NCBI RefSeq assembly: GCF_016583645.1
Contig: NZ_NRRL01000047.1
Span: 1-34,920, forward strand
Reading direction: 5' to 3'
DNA from: Rhodovibrio sodomensis
Lineage (GTDB): Bacteria > Pseudomonadota > Alphaproteobacteria > Kiloniellales > Rhodovibrionaceae
DNA length: 34,920 nucleotides
Below are positions 1-8,074 of this stretch, piece after piece. How positions within the stretch are numbered: the stretch's first letter is position 1; every line of letters begins with the position of its first letter. A model generated the notes under the pieces. That model ran no database searches and was not told the DNA's origin. It saw nothing but the letters and a program-made list of their open reading frames with translations. The translations under genes and the position numbers were made by a program.

Positions 1-323
1 CGAGCGGGGCCGAACAGGCCGGCCGCCCGCGCGCCCCACATAGCGCGCAAGGGCGGCCGGCCGTCGGTGAGGCCCCGACTTGGGGAGCGCGCCGCCAACG
101 ACCCTTTGACAAAAATCACGGTATCTCGGCATCAGCGTCCACGACCACATCATCATTACCCGCGCCGGGCATACGAGTTTCAAGACGAAGGGGTTGTTGT
201 AGCGGCCAAGGACGCCCCTGCGCCGCCCGCTTGACCGCCCGTGCGGGCTGGCGCATGGTCCGGCGCGCTTTGGGCGGCGCGTCCGTTGCAAACAGCCGTT
301 GGTCCCAGGGGAGGCAAGCTGTC
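1..323. other. Non-coding leader before the first ABC gene
   Basis: No convincing gene is seen in this stretch; frames open here are shadows or extensions of the downstream gene. It holds a strong GC inverted repeat (17-62) and, at 106-111, a TTGACA hexamer in a locally AT-richer patch, which could be the -35 box of the promoter for the ABC operon. No good -10 box stands at the right spacing, so the promoter is only a suggestion. The gene upstream of the window, if any, ends before base 1. Confidence 0.4.
17..62. repeat. Strong GC-rich inverted repeat (hairpin)
   Basis: The arm GGCCGGCCGCCC (17-28) is matched exactly by GGGCGGCCGGCC (51-62), and inside them GCGCGC (29-34) pairs with GCGCGC (43-48), leaving two bulged A (49-50) and an 8-base loop. 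That makes an 18-bp stem. No T-run follows on either strand, so it is not a canonical intrinsic terminator. It may still end or protect a transcript from the gene to the left. Confidence 0.55.
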
Positions 324-1298
324 ATGTCGATCCGTCATTTCGCGCTGGCCGTGGCCGCGCTCGCCGCACCGCTGGTGCTGGCCGGCGCCACCGCGAGCGC
401 GCAGCAGAAATCCGTCGCGGTCACCGCGATCGTCGAGCACCCGGCGCTGGACGCCGTGCGCGACGGGGTGCGCGACGAGCTGGCGGCCCAGGGCTACACG
501 CCGGGCAATAACCTCGCCTTCACCTACGAGACGGCGCAGGGCAACCCGGCGATCGCGTCCCAGATCGCCCGGCAGTTCGCCGGCCAGGATCACGACGTGA
601 TCGTGCCGATCTCCACCCCCAGTTCGCAGGCGGTGCTGGCGGCGACCGACGACGTGCCGGTGGTGTTCTCCGCGGTGACCGATCCGGTCGCCGCGCGGCT
701 GGTCCAGGACCCGGCCGACCCGCGGGGCCGGGTGACCGGCGTCAGCGACCTCTCCCCGGTCAAACGCCAGCTGGCGCTCATCCGCGAGGTCATGCCGGAG
801 GCCCGGACGGTCGGCGTGATCTACAACCCGGGCGAGGCGAACTCGGTCAAGATCCTGGAACTGCTGAAGCAGCACGCCCCGGAATTCGATCTCAGGATCG
901 TCGAGAGCGTGGCACCCAAGTCCTCCGGCGTGCTGTCGGCTGCGCGCAACCTCGTGGGCAAGGCGGACGCGGTCTACATCCCGACCGACAACACCATCGT
1001 CTCGGCGTTGGAAAGCGCGATCAAGGTCGGCATGGACAACGACCTGCCGATCTTCGCCGCCGACACCGCTTCGGTGCCGCGCGGCGCGGTGATGGCGCTC
1101 GGCTTCGACTACTACGACCTGGGCCGCCAGACCGGGCGCATCGTGGTGCGCGTGCTGGAAGGCGAGAAGCCCTCCGAGATTCCGGTGGAAAGCGTCGAGA
1201 AGACCCAGCTCTTGGTAAATCCCAAGGCCGCCCAGCGCATGGGCCTATCGATCCCCAAGGCGGTCATGGACCGTGCCGACGAGGTGATCGAGGACTAG
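324..1298 (+). CDS. ABC transporter substrate-binding protein, TrpX-like
   Basis: This is a predicted periplasmic binding protein of the family named for TrpX (Pfam ABC_sub_bind), 324 residues. A clear Sec signal peptide occupies residues 1-27 (short basic start, hydrophobic AALAAPLVLAGATASA, then AQQ). The mature part starts VAVTAIVEHPALDAVRDGVRDEL, cut here as VAVTAIVEHPALD, and contains the family's typical stretches VFSAVTDPVAARL and GVIYNPGEANSV. The ATG at 324 is chosen because the purine-rich GGGGAGG lies about 10 bases upstream and the signal peptide begins there; the open frame extends further upstream without signal-like sequence. It is followed by its permease and ATPase. In streptococci the family is linked to aromatic amino acid uptake; the ligand here is unknown. 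Confidence 0.9.
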   Translation: MSIRHFALAVAALAAPLVLAGATASAQQKSVAVTAIVEHPALDAVRDGVRDELAAQGYTPGNNLAFTYETAQGNPAIASQIARQFAGQDHDVIVPISTPSSQAVLAATDDVPVVFSAVTDPVAARLVQDPADPRGRVTGVSDLSPVKRQLALIREVMPEARTVGVIYNPGEANSVKILELLKQHAPEFDLRIVESVAPKSSGVLSAARNLVGKADAVYIPTDNTIVSALESAIKVGMDNDLPIFAADTASVPRGAVMALGFDYYDLGRQTGRIVVRVLEGEKPSEIPVESVEKTQLLVNPKAAQRMGLSIPKAVMDRADEVIED

Positions 1299-1325
1299 CC
1301 CCCGCCGCTAGCGCCGTGCACACCG

Positions 1326-1436
1326 CCTCACCCTGTCCCTCTCCCCCCATGGCCGAGAGGGAACCCGCCGACACGTTCGGTCAACGGGCATCGCAGCGGG
1401 TCCCCTCTCCTCCACTGGGAGGACAGGGCTAGGGTG
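1326..1436. repeat. Dispersed repeat family A, two facing units
   Basis: Two related units face each other: CTCACCCTGTCCCTCTCC...GAGAGGGAACCCGCC on the left and GCGGGTCCCCTCTCC...GGGAGGACAGGGCTAGGGTG on the right. Each can fold on itself and the pair can fold together. The same motif recurs at about 9674, 14891, 22800, 25336, 26640, 30553 and 34857. It fills most of the space between the binding-protein and permease genes of this operon. Confidence 0.8.
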
Positions 1437-1493
1437 CGGAGGTTGGCATATCTCTCGCCCCCTTCCCTCCCCACAAACACCCCGCGTTACCGC

Positions 1494-2405
1494 ATGTCGC
1501 TCGTCGCCGCCCTGGGCGCGCTGGAGATCGGCCTGGTGTACGGCCTGGTCGCGATCGGCGTGTTCATCTCCTTCCGGGTGCTGAACTTCCCGGACCTGAC
1601 CGTAGACGGGTCGTTTCCGCTCGGCGCGGCCGTGGCCGCCGCCGGAATCCTGGGCGGCATCGACCCGTTCAGCGCGACCCTGCTGGCGGTCGCCGCCGGC
1701 GGGCTGGCCGGGCTGGTCACGGCGTTCCTCAACATCCGCTTCGGGATCCTGCACCTGCTCGCCAGCATCCTGACCATGACCGCGCTCTACTCGATCAACC
1801 TGCGGATCATGGGCAGCCCGAACCTGGCGATCATCATGGAGCCGACGGTGATCAGCCCGTTCGAGCTGTTCGGCCTGTCGGGCGGCACGATCAAGCCGAT
1901 CTTCGGCTTCGTCGTGGTCGTGGGCGCGGGCGCGCTGGTCGCCTGGTACCTGCTGACCGACAGCGGCCTTGGCATGCGCGCGGCTGGGGCCAACCCGCGC
2001 ATGGCGCGCGCGCAGGGCGTGCCCACGGCGGCGATGACCTACTTCGGCATGGCGCTGTCGAACGCGCTGGTCGCCTTTGGCGGCGCGCTGTTTGCGCAGA
2101 TGAACGGGTTTGCCGACATCACCATGGGCACCGGCACGATCGTGGTCGGTCTGGCCGCGGTGATCGCGGGCGAGGCGATCCTGCGGCCCAAGGGCATCGT
2201 GATGGCGATCGTCGCCTGCATCCTCGGTTCCGTGCTCTACCGCTTCGCCGTGCAGTTCGCGCTCAACGCCGAGTTCATCGGCATGAACCCGGGCGACCTC
2301 AACCTGCTGACGGCGGTGCTGGTGACCATCGCCCTGATCCTGCCGGGTGCCCGCAACCCGGTGAAAGCGCTGATGAAGAAACGCGGCAGCGGAGCGCCGT
2401 CATGA
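1494..2405 (+). CDS. ABC transporter permease, TrpY-like
   Basis: This is the integral membrane subunit of the importer, 303 residues from the ATG at 1494, where the protein begins MSLVAALGALEIGLVYGL, a hydrophobic first helix. The upstream in-frame start at 1434 would add 20 residues derived from the repeat and is rejected. Features typical of this COG4120-type permease are FRVLNFPDLTVDGSFPLGAA near the N terminus, and about eight hydrophobic segments. The stop overlaps the start of the ATPase gene (ATGA at 2402-2405), implying coupled translation. The 195-base gap to the binding-protein gene is filled by repeat family A. Confidence 0.9.
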   Translation: MSLVAALGALEIGLVYGLVAIGVFISFRVLNFPDLTVDGSFPLGAAVAAAGILGGIDPFSATLLAVAAGGLAGLVTAFLNIRFGILHLLASILTMTALYSINLRIMGSPNLAIIMEPTVISPFELFGLSGGTIKPIFGFVVVVGAGALVAWYLLTDSGLGMRAAGANPRMARAQGVPTAAMTYFGMALSNALVAFGGALFAQMNGFADITMGTGTIVVGLAAVIAGEAILRPKGIVMAIVACILGSVLYRFAVQFALNAEFIGMNPGDLNLLTAVLVTIALILPGARNPVKALMKKRGSGAPS

Positions 2406-3196
2406 TCCGACTGGAACGCGGCCGGGTCGTTTTCTCCGCCGGCACGCCGCTGGAGAACGTGGCCCTCGCCGACATCGACCTGGAAATCCCGCGCGGGCAG
2501 TTCGTCTCCGTCATCGGCTCCAACGGGGCCGGCAAGTCGACCCTCTTGAACGCGCTGTCGGGGGAAGCGCCGCTCGCCGGCGGCCGTGTGCTGATCGACC
2601 AGACCGACGTGACGACCTGGCCCGCCTCGAAGCGCGCGCAGCTGGTGTCCCGGGTGTTCCAGGACCCGATGCTGGGCACCTGCGAGGGGCTGACGATCGA
2701 GGAGAACCTGGCAATCGCGGCCGCCCGCGGCGGCGCCCGCCGGCCCACGCTGGCGCTCGGCCGCGGCCGGCGCGCGGAGTTCCGCGAGCAGCTGGCGCAG
2801 CTGGGCCTGGGCCTGGAAAACCGCCTGGGCGACCGGATGGGCCTGCTCTCCGGCGGGCAGCGCCAGGCGGTCAGCCTGCTGATGGCGACCCTGCGCCCGG
2901 CCAAGATCCTGCTGCTGGACGAGCACACCGCCGCGCTCGACCCGCGGATGAGCGACTTCGTCCTCAACCTGACCCACCGGCTGGTCGAGCAGCAGCAGCT
3001 GACCACGCTGATGGTCACCCACTCGATGCGCCAGGCACTCGACTTCGGCAGCCGCACCGTCATGCTGCACGAAGGCAAGATCGCCCTCGACGTCGCCGGC
3101 GCGGAGCGCGCGGCGCTCGGCGTCGACGATCTGGTCGACCGGTTCGCCCGGGTTCGCGACGAATCGCTCGACAGCGACGCCCTGCTGCTAAGTTAA
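2402..3196 (+). CDS. ABC transporter ATP-binding protein, TrpZ-like
   Basis: Cytoplasmic ATPase of the same importer, 264 residues. The Walker A motif GSNGAGKST is at about residues 39-47, the Q-loop VFQDPMLG follows, the ABC signature is LSGGQRQAV, and Walker B is ILLLDEHTAALDP. The DEHTAALDP form with a following MVTHSM switch histidine is typical for the ATPases paired with TrpX-type binding proteins (COG1101). The start overlaps the permease stop by four bases. All catalytic motifs are intact. With the two preceding genes it makes a complete import system lacking only a known substrate. Confidence 0.92.
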   Translation: MIRLERGRVVFSAGTPLENVALADIDLEIPRGQFVSVIGSNGAGKSTLLNALSGEAPLAGGRVLIDQTDVTTWPASKRAQLVSRVFQDPMLGTCEGLTIEENLAIAAARGGARRPTLALGRGRRAEFREQLAQLGLGLENRLGDRMGLLSGGQRQAVSLLMATLRPAKILLLDEHTAALDPRMSDFVLNLTHRLVEQQQLTTLMVTHSMRQALDFGSRTVMLHEGKIALDVAGAERAALGVDDLVDRFARVRDESLDSDALLLS

Positions 3197-3205
3197 GTCG
3201 GCTCA

Positions 3206-3404
3206 CCACAGAGGGCCCGGAGGTCACAGAGGAAACTAGGAAAACCGCGCGCGACAGCGCGCCAGAACTCTTGGAGTGCACTCTTCTTGGTGTCTTCGTG
3301 TCCTGGTGGTGAAAAAAGGCGAACCACCAGGGCACCAAGACACCAAGGAAGATAAGGCGCTGCGCGCGGCTCGACCCTCTGCGACATCCGTGCCATCTGT
3401 GTTG
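3206..3404. repeat. Large imperfect inverted-repeat element (family B)
   Basis: The core is a pair of 29-30 base arms: 3282-3310 (TCTTCTTGGTGTCTTCGTG then TCCTGGTGGT) and 3323-3352 (ACCACCAGGGCACCAAGACA then CCAAGGAAGA). They match with about three differences around a 12-base loop, GAAAAAAGGCGA. Outside them sit CACAGAGG-type sequence (3206-3237) and CTCTGCGACATCCGTG...ATCTGTGTTGAAA (3373-3404). From memory, similar sequence recurs in intergenic spaces of many unrelated bacteria. Base use is visibly less GC-rich than the neighbours. No ORF inside is convincing. Confidence 0.75.
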
Positions 3405-3416
3405 AAAACCTTCCCC

Positions 3417-5237
3417 CTACCCCGCCTTTCGGTCGCGGGCGGTTTCCAGGACGTCTTCTTCGGCGTCTCGGCGGAACAGGTCCTCCAGTTCCTCGGCGGA
3501 CTGGCGGGCCAGATAGACCAGACGTTGTTCATCGCTGTGGTGCTGGTAGTCGTGGGCGAGCCGCGCCTCGTCGTGGCGCTGGAACGTCTCGGTCAGGCGC
3601 CGGCTCTCCTGCTCGCTCAGCCCCAGATGGATGAGCAGGTCGCGGGTCGTCTCCAGGGCCGAGTGGAAGGTCTCCCGGATCACCACGTCGGCGCCGGCGT
3701 CCATCAGCTGGTAGGCGTGCCGGCGGTCCCGGGCGCGGGCGTAGACCTTCAGCTTCGGGAAGGTGGTCTTGGCGGCCTCCACCGTGCGCACGGCGATCTC
3801 GCCGTCGTCCACCGCCACCACCAGCGCGTCGGAATCGTCCGCCCCGGCCGCGCGCAGCAGGTCCGTCCGGGCGGCGTCGCCGTAGTACACCTTGTTGCCG
3901 AACTGCTGGACGAAGTCGACCTGGACCGGATCGGATTCCAGCGCCGTGAAGGAGATGCCGCGCGCCCGCAGCACGCGGCCGACGATCTGCCCGAACCGGC
4001 CGAACCCGGCGATGATCACCCGGCCCTCCTTCGGCGGCACGTCGGCCTCGTCCGGGGAGGGCGCCGGACGCGCCGGCGCCGGGTCCAGCCGCTCGGCAAG
4101 CGCGACCAGCAGCGGCGTGGTCAGCATCGAGGCGATCACGATCAATGTCACCAGATCCGATACCGCGCGCTCAAGCAGACCGCGGCCGACCGCGGCCGTC
4201 AGCAGCACGAAGGCGAACTCGCCGCCCTGGCTGAGCAACGCGGCGAACCGGCGGGCAGCACCCGGGCGCAGCCCGTGCCAGCGGCCCAGACCGTAGAGGA
4301 TCAGCCCCTTGGTTCCGACCAGCGCGACCACGCCGGCGACCACGGTGAGCAGCTGGGCCTGCAGCAAGCCCAGGTTGACCGACATGCCGACCGCCATGAA
4401 GAACAGCCCAAGCAGCAGGCCGCGGAACGGATCGATGTCGGCCTCCAGCGCGTGGCGGTAGTCGCTGTCGGCCAGCAGGACGCCGGCCAGGAACGCGCCC
4501 AGCGCCATCGACAGGCCGACCGCCTCCAGCAGCAGCGCCATGCCGATCACCGTCAAAAGTGCCGCCGCGGCAAAGATCTCGCGCACGCCGGTCATCGCGA
4601 CCAGCCGCAGCGCGTAGCGCAGCACGACGCGCGCGCCGACCACGATCAGCACCAGCAGCACGATCACCTTCCCGGCCTCGACCAGCCGGTCCAGGTCCAT
4701 CGCCTGTCCGCCAACCGCGAGCACCGGCATCGCGGCCAACAGCGGGATTACCGCGAAGTCCTGGAACAGCAGCACGGCGAACGCGCTGCGCCCGGCGCGG
4801 GTGGTCAGCTGGCGCTTTTCCGACAACACCTGAATCGCGAAGGCGGTCGAGGACAGCGCCAGCGTGAGCCCGATCACCGCCGCCGGCTTCGGCGCAAACC
4901 CGAGCAGATAGGCGCCGACCGCGAGCACCGCGCCAGTGCCCAAAACCTGTAGCGCGCCCAGCCCGAACACCGCACGCCGGAGCGACCACAGCCGCGCCGG
5001 CGCAAGTTCCAGACCGATCACGAACAACAGCAGGACGATGCCCAGCTCGGCGAACTCCAGGATCCGCTCGACATCGGTGAACGCACCCAGGCCCCACGGG
5101 CCGATCGCCACCCCGGCCAACAGATAGCCGATCACCGAGCCCAGACCCGCCTGCTTGGCGACCCAAACGCCGATCACGCCGGCGGCGAGCAGCATCAGGG
5201 CGCTATAGAGAAACTCGTGTCCGGCACCGTGGTCCAT
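3417..5237 (-). CDS. KefB/KefC-type monovalent cation:proton antiporter (CPA2)
   Basis: Inner-membrane antiporter of the CPA2 family, 606 residues. The first ~390 residues contain about 12 hydrophobic segments with family landmarks such as GYLLAGVAIGPWGLG, FAELGIVLLLFVIGLEL, ALSSTAFAIQVL and FFMAVGMSVNLGLL. A cytoplasmic RCK/TrkA-N domain begins at about residue 405 with the Rossmann motif VIIAGFGRFGQ and the acidic strand-2 end (ALESD). A charged C-terminal tail follows. Expected role: potassium or other cation efflux coupled to proton entry, gated by nucleotide or glutathione-type ligands. The start is set at ATG 5237; an upstream TTG at 5309 would add 24 non-hydrophobic residues and has no better ribosome site. 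It stands alone, convergent with the ABC operon across the family-B element. Confidence 0.9.
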   Translation of the reverse strand: MDHGAGHEFLYSALMLLAAGVIGVWVAKQAGLGSVIGYLLAGVAIGPWGLGAFTDVERILEFAELGIVLLLFVIGLELAPARLWSLRRAVFGLGALQVLGTGAVLAVGAYLLGFAPKPAAVIGLTLALSSTAFAIQVLSEKRQLTTRAGRSAFAVLLFQDFAVIPLLAAMPVLAVGGQAMDLDRLVEAGKVIVLLVLIVVGARVVLRYALRLVAMTGVREIFAAAALLTVIGMALLLEAVGLSMALGAFLAGVLLADSDYRHALEADIDPFRGLLLGLFFMAVGMSVNLGLLQAQLLTVVAGVVALVGTKGLILYGLGRWHGLRPGAARRFAALLSQGGEFAFVLLTAAVGRGLLERAVSDLVTLIVIASMLTTPLLVALAERLDPAPARPAPSPDEADVPPKEGRVIIAGFGRFGQIVGRVLRARGISFTALESDPVQVDFVQQFGNKVYYGDAARTDLLRAAGADDSDALVVAVDDGEIAVRTVEAAKTTFPKLKVYARARDRRHAYQLMDAGADVVIRETFHSALETTRDLLIHLGLSEQESRRLTETFQRHDEARLAHDYQHHSDEQRLVYLARQSAEELEDLFRRDAEEDVLETARDRKAG

Positions 5238-5445
5238 GGCGTTCGACGTCGCTCGCGGTAAAGATCGGGGGACCGGCCGACTCCGCCCGTCTGGCGGACG
5301 TGTCGACAAGGTCTTGTGTTAACAGTATAGCAGCCAGCCACGGGTTACGATGCCCGCGGTCGGCGGCAGACCGCCCCGTCGCGCGGCGACCTGCGAAGCG
5401 GCTCGGCCGGTCGGCCCGGCATGGCACGGCGGCGGTGAGAGACGG

Positions 5446-6105
5446 ATGGACGCGCATATGGTGAGCGTGACGATGCGCCCGAGGGTGATCCCGAAACGGC
5501 TTTCGGCACGCCCGGGCACGCCCGCGGCCGTGCTGGCGCTGGCAACCGCGCTGCTGGCCGGCTGCGCCGGCCCGGCGACCCAGCCCAGGACCGACCCGGA
5601 GCCCGCGCCCGAAACCACGCAGGAGCAGTCGTTGCGCCCGATCCCGGACGTCGGCCACCTGGTGCCCAAGCCGGAGCCCGACGAAGCCGACAAGGTGGTG
5701 GTCGTGAAATCGCTGCGCCAACTGCGTCTGCTGGCCGACGGTGAGGTGTTCCGGACCTATGAGGTCTCGCTCGGCCGCGAGCCCAAGGGCGACAAGCTCT
5801 GGGAAGGTGATGGCCGGACGCCGGAGGGGCATTACACCCTCGACTTCAAGAACGAGAACAGCGACTTCTACCGCTCGATCCGGGTGTCCTATCCCAACCA
5901 GCAGGATTGGCGCGAGGCGCGCGCGATCGGCGTGCACCCCGGCAGCAATATCATGATCCACGGCCTCAAGCCCGAATTCGCCGACATCGGCAAGGGCCAC
6001 CTGCGCCAGGACTGGACCGAGGGCTGCATCGCCGTCACCAACCGCCAGATCGATGAGATCTGGTCCCTCGTCCCGGTGGGCACGCCGATCGAAATCCGGC
6101 CGTAG
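5446..6105 (+). CDS. L,D-transpeptidase family (YkuD/YafK-like) lipoprotein
   Basis: Predicted exported peptidoglycan cross-linking or editing enzyme, 219 residues. A basic start and hydrophobic segment end in the lipobox LLAGC (Cys40), so it is probably a lipoprotein. The YkuD catalytic region holds His172 in MIHGLKPEF and Cys194 in DWTEGCIAVTN. The WTEGC form, rather than the usual S-x-GC-x-R, matches the YafK-like subgroup that ends with a DEIW-type helix and PIEI. The early strand KVVVVKSLRQLRLL is also typical. Start chosen at ATG 5446, preceded by GAGAG; ATGs at 5458 and 5473 are alternatives and all leave the lipobox intact. In E. coli YafK (DpaA) detaches the Braun lipoprotein, so transpeptidase versus hydrolase activity cannot be decided here. 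Confidence 0.85.
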   Translation: MDAHMVSVTMRPRVIPKRLSARPGTPAAVLALATALLAGCAGPATQPRTDPEPAPETTQEQSLRPIPDVGHLVPKPEPDEADKVVVVKSLRQLRLLADGEVFRTYEVSLGREPKGDKLWEGDGRTPEGHYTLDFKNENSDFYRSIRVSYPNQQDWREARAIGVHPGSNIMIHGLKPEFADIGKGHLRQDWTEGCIAVTNRQIDEIWSLVPVGTPIEIRP

Positions 6106-6354
6106 CGCGTTTCGGGGCGCAAATATCACCCGACGCGCAAAAGTCTTTCCGTAAAACACACGAGACCGTAGAGTACTGGTCTTCTGGGCCGTCCACTACG
6201 GCGTATGTGCGCGATGCGCGCAGGGGATGGACGGTCCGCCCGTGCGGTGCCGAGAGCCGGCTTCCGGCGCGGACCGTGCGGGTCTTCGTCCATCCGGGTG
6301 GGGGCGTGTGCGCTCCTGTCCGACCAGTCCTTTGGTAAAAAAGGGAGGCAGGGG

Positions 6355-7791
6355 ATGACGACAGGTATTACCCGCAGGGGCGTCCTGCAGGGCGCGGCGG
6401 CGGTCGGCGCACTGAGCGTCGGCGGCATGTCGATCGCCGGTTGCGAGCAGATCGTCGAGAACATCAGGAACCGGCCGGTCCGTGAAGACATAACCACGCT
6501 CAACCCAACCGGCTCCACGATCCAGACACTGGAGCAGGGCATCAGTGCCATGCGCGCCCTGCCGTCCAGCGATCGGCGGAACTGGACCAACTTCGCCCGC
6601 ATTCACCTGGACTTTTGTCCGCACGGCAACTGGTTCTTCCTGCCATGGCACAGGGCCTACCTGTTCTCCCTGGAACGGATCATCCAGGAGTTGACCGGCA
6701 ACCCGGACTTCGGCCTGCCGTACTGGAACTGGCAGAAAGACCGCAGCATCCCGTCGGTCTACTGGACCACCAGCAGCCCGCTGTACCACGCAAACCGCGC
6801 TGCAACCGCGAGCGACGCCTTGCCGGACTCCGCGACCGGCCCGGCCGTCATTTCAAGCGTCCTGTCACAGACCGACTTCGAGCTGTTCGGCAGCTTCCGA
6901 TCCTCCGCCCCGCGCGGGGGCACCGGCGGCGGCCAGGCCCAGCTCGAACGGACCCCGCACAACTATGTGCACGGTTTCGTCGGCGGCGACATGGCGACCT
7001 ACATGTCTCCGCTCGATCCGATATTCTTCGCCCACCACAACTTCATCGACTGTATCTGGGCGCACTGGAACATCGACCGGCAGAACAACAACACCAGCGA
7101 CAGCGTCTGGACCCAGTACAGCTACACCGAGTTTCCTGGGCCCGGCGGCGGCAGTTGGAGCACGACCTCGGCGGCCACCACGCTGATGCCGCTGCTGAGC
7201 TACCGCTTCGCGGAATCGACCAAGGGTTCGGACACGGCAGCCCGGCAAGTCGCGGAGGCCGACAGGTCCGCGACCCGGGAGCGTCTGGAACGCGGGTCCA
7301 GGACCCGCCTCAGCACCCAGCCCCTGACCCGGATCCAGGCCCCGGCAACCCTGCGGCTGAACCAGGTCCGCACCTTCAACCTCGCGCTGCCGGCCCAGCG
7401 TATGAACCAGCTGACCGCTGTCGAACCGGACGACCAGCAGCTTCTGCTTTCGCTGGAAGAGACCGAAGGCCCCAACGGCGAGGACATCATCCTGCACGTC
7501 TTCCTGAACAATCCGGACGCCGGCCCCGACACGCCGACCACCGACCCGACCTATGCCGGCCTGATCGCGTTCTTCGAAGACCAGGCTGAAATGGACATGG
7601 CGCAGGACTACATCCTGGACATCACCCAGACCGTGCGCGATCTGCGCCAGCGCGGGATCATCGAGCCGGGCGAACCGATCCGGCCCAACGTGGTGGCCGT
7701 CCGTCGTCCGACCGGTAAGGTCGACGCCCAGGCCACGGTTCGGATCGGCCGCGCGCAGCTAAGTATCGGACGCCCGACGCAGGTGCAGTAG
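6355..7791 (+). CDS. Tyrosinase-family copper oxidase, Tat-exported
   Basis: Type-3 dinuclear copper protein, 478 residues, expected to oxidise phenols or catechols outside the cytoplasm. The N terminus has a twin arginine (TRRGVLQG) and a hydrophobic stretch ending SIAGC (Cys30), so it may be a Tat-exported lipoprotein. Copper-A histidines are His84, His90 and His99 (FLPWHRAYL); copper-B histidines are His202 and His206 (TPHNYVHG) and His227/228 (DPIFFAHHNFID). All six are present. A C-terminal part from about residue 300 has no recognised domain. ATG 6355 follows GGGAGG at good distance. The 249-base upstream gap has a small inverted repeat AGACC-N10-GGTCT (6163-6182), a possible operator. 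Followed by an exported protein of unknown function and a Tat-signal aldo/keto reductase on the same strand. Confidence 0.9.
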   Translation: MTTGITRRGVLQGAAAVGALSVGGMSIAGCEQIVENIRNRPVREDITTLNPTGSTIQTLEQGISAMRALPSSDRRNWTNFARIHLDFCPHGNWFFLPWHRAYLFSLERIIQELTGNPDFGLPYWNWQKDRSIPSVYWTTSSPLYHANRAATASDALPDSATGPAVISSVLSQTDFELFGSFRSSAPRGGTGGGQAQLERTPHNYVHGFVGGDMATYMSPLDPIFFAHHNFIDCIWAHWNIDRQNNNTSDSVWTQYSYTEFPGPGGGSWSTTSAATTLMPLLSYRFAESTKGSDTAARQVAEADRSATRERLERGSRTRLSTQPLTRIQAPATLRLNQVRTFNLALPAQRMNQLTAVEPDDQQLLLSLEETEGPNGEDIILHVFLNNPDAGPDTPTTDPTYAGLIAFFEDQAEMDMAQDYILDITQTVRDLRQRGIIEPGEPIRPNVVAVRRPTGKVDAQATVRIGRAQLSIGRPTQVQ

Positions 7792-7835
7792 CCTCGGACT
7801 GCGGTCCTCCGGTCCGCCGTCATCGTGAAGGAGCC

Positions 7836-7887
7836 TAGAGCAAAGTCGATGAAGGTCGGGTCGACCTTCATCGTGATTTTTGCTCTA
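7836..7887. repeat. CTAG-bounded palindrome, family C, copy 1
   Basis: TAGAGCAAAGTCGATGAAGG (7836-7855) is mirrored by CCTTCATCGTGATTTTTGCT followed by CTA (ending 7887), around a GTCGAC-type centre. It lies 45 bases after the tyrosinase stop. The hairpin and the T-rich right arm could act as a terminator for either strand. A second copy follows 13 bases later and a third lies at 10495-10545. Confidence 0.75.
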
Positions 7888-7900
7888 ACTGCTTGAAGCG

Positions 7901-7948
7901 AGAGCAAGATTCAGCTGAAAGGTGGCTTCACCTTTCATCTTGCTCTAG
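7901..7948. repeat. CTAG-bounded palindrome, family C, copy 2
   Basis: AGAGCAAGAT (7901-7910) pairs with ATCTTGCTCT (7937-7946) and GAAAGGTG with CACCTTTC inside it, followed by AG to complete CTAG. The arms are nearly perfect apart from an extra TCAGCT on the left. It is a tandem neighbour of copy 1 with the same AGAGCAA outer motif but a different inner stem (GAAAGGTG instead of GAAGGTCG). Confidence 0.75.
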
Positions 7949-7988
7949 CGGCGATCTCACGGTGGCGGCGGATCCCGGCCCCCGCCCC

Positions 7989-8038
7989 TGGGCGGAACAA
8001 TGGGGCGGAACAATGCGGCGGACCAATGCGGCGGAACG
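7989..8038 (+). repeat. 13-bp tandem repeat, about 3.8 copies
   Basis: Units at 7989-8001, 8002-8014, 8015-8027 and a partial at 8028-8038 share the core GGCGGAACAAT (one unit has GGACCAAT). The array ends 36 bases before the ATG of the following gene, so it lies in its probable promoter or leader. It contains no ORF. A clustered binding site or a slippage-prone array are both possible. Confidence 0.7.
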
Positions 8039-8074
8039 CCGGGTCGGTGACGTAACAGAAGGACCGATAGCGCC

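Noticed and set aside
1326..1436. Family-A repeats as a CRISPR array
   Set aside because: The units are palindromic, variable and alone or paired, with no regular spacers and no cas genes.
3276..4952. Plus-strand frame of 558 codons starting in the family-B repeat
   Set aside because: It runs antisense to the antiporter gene and its product is dominated by His, Gln, Arg and Asp with no family resemblance.
5238..5309. Upstream TTG start for the antiporter gene
   Set aside because: It would add 24 polar, Arg/Pro-rich residues before the first membrane helix; the ATG at 5237 gives the usual start.
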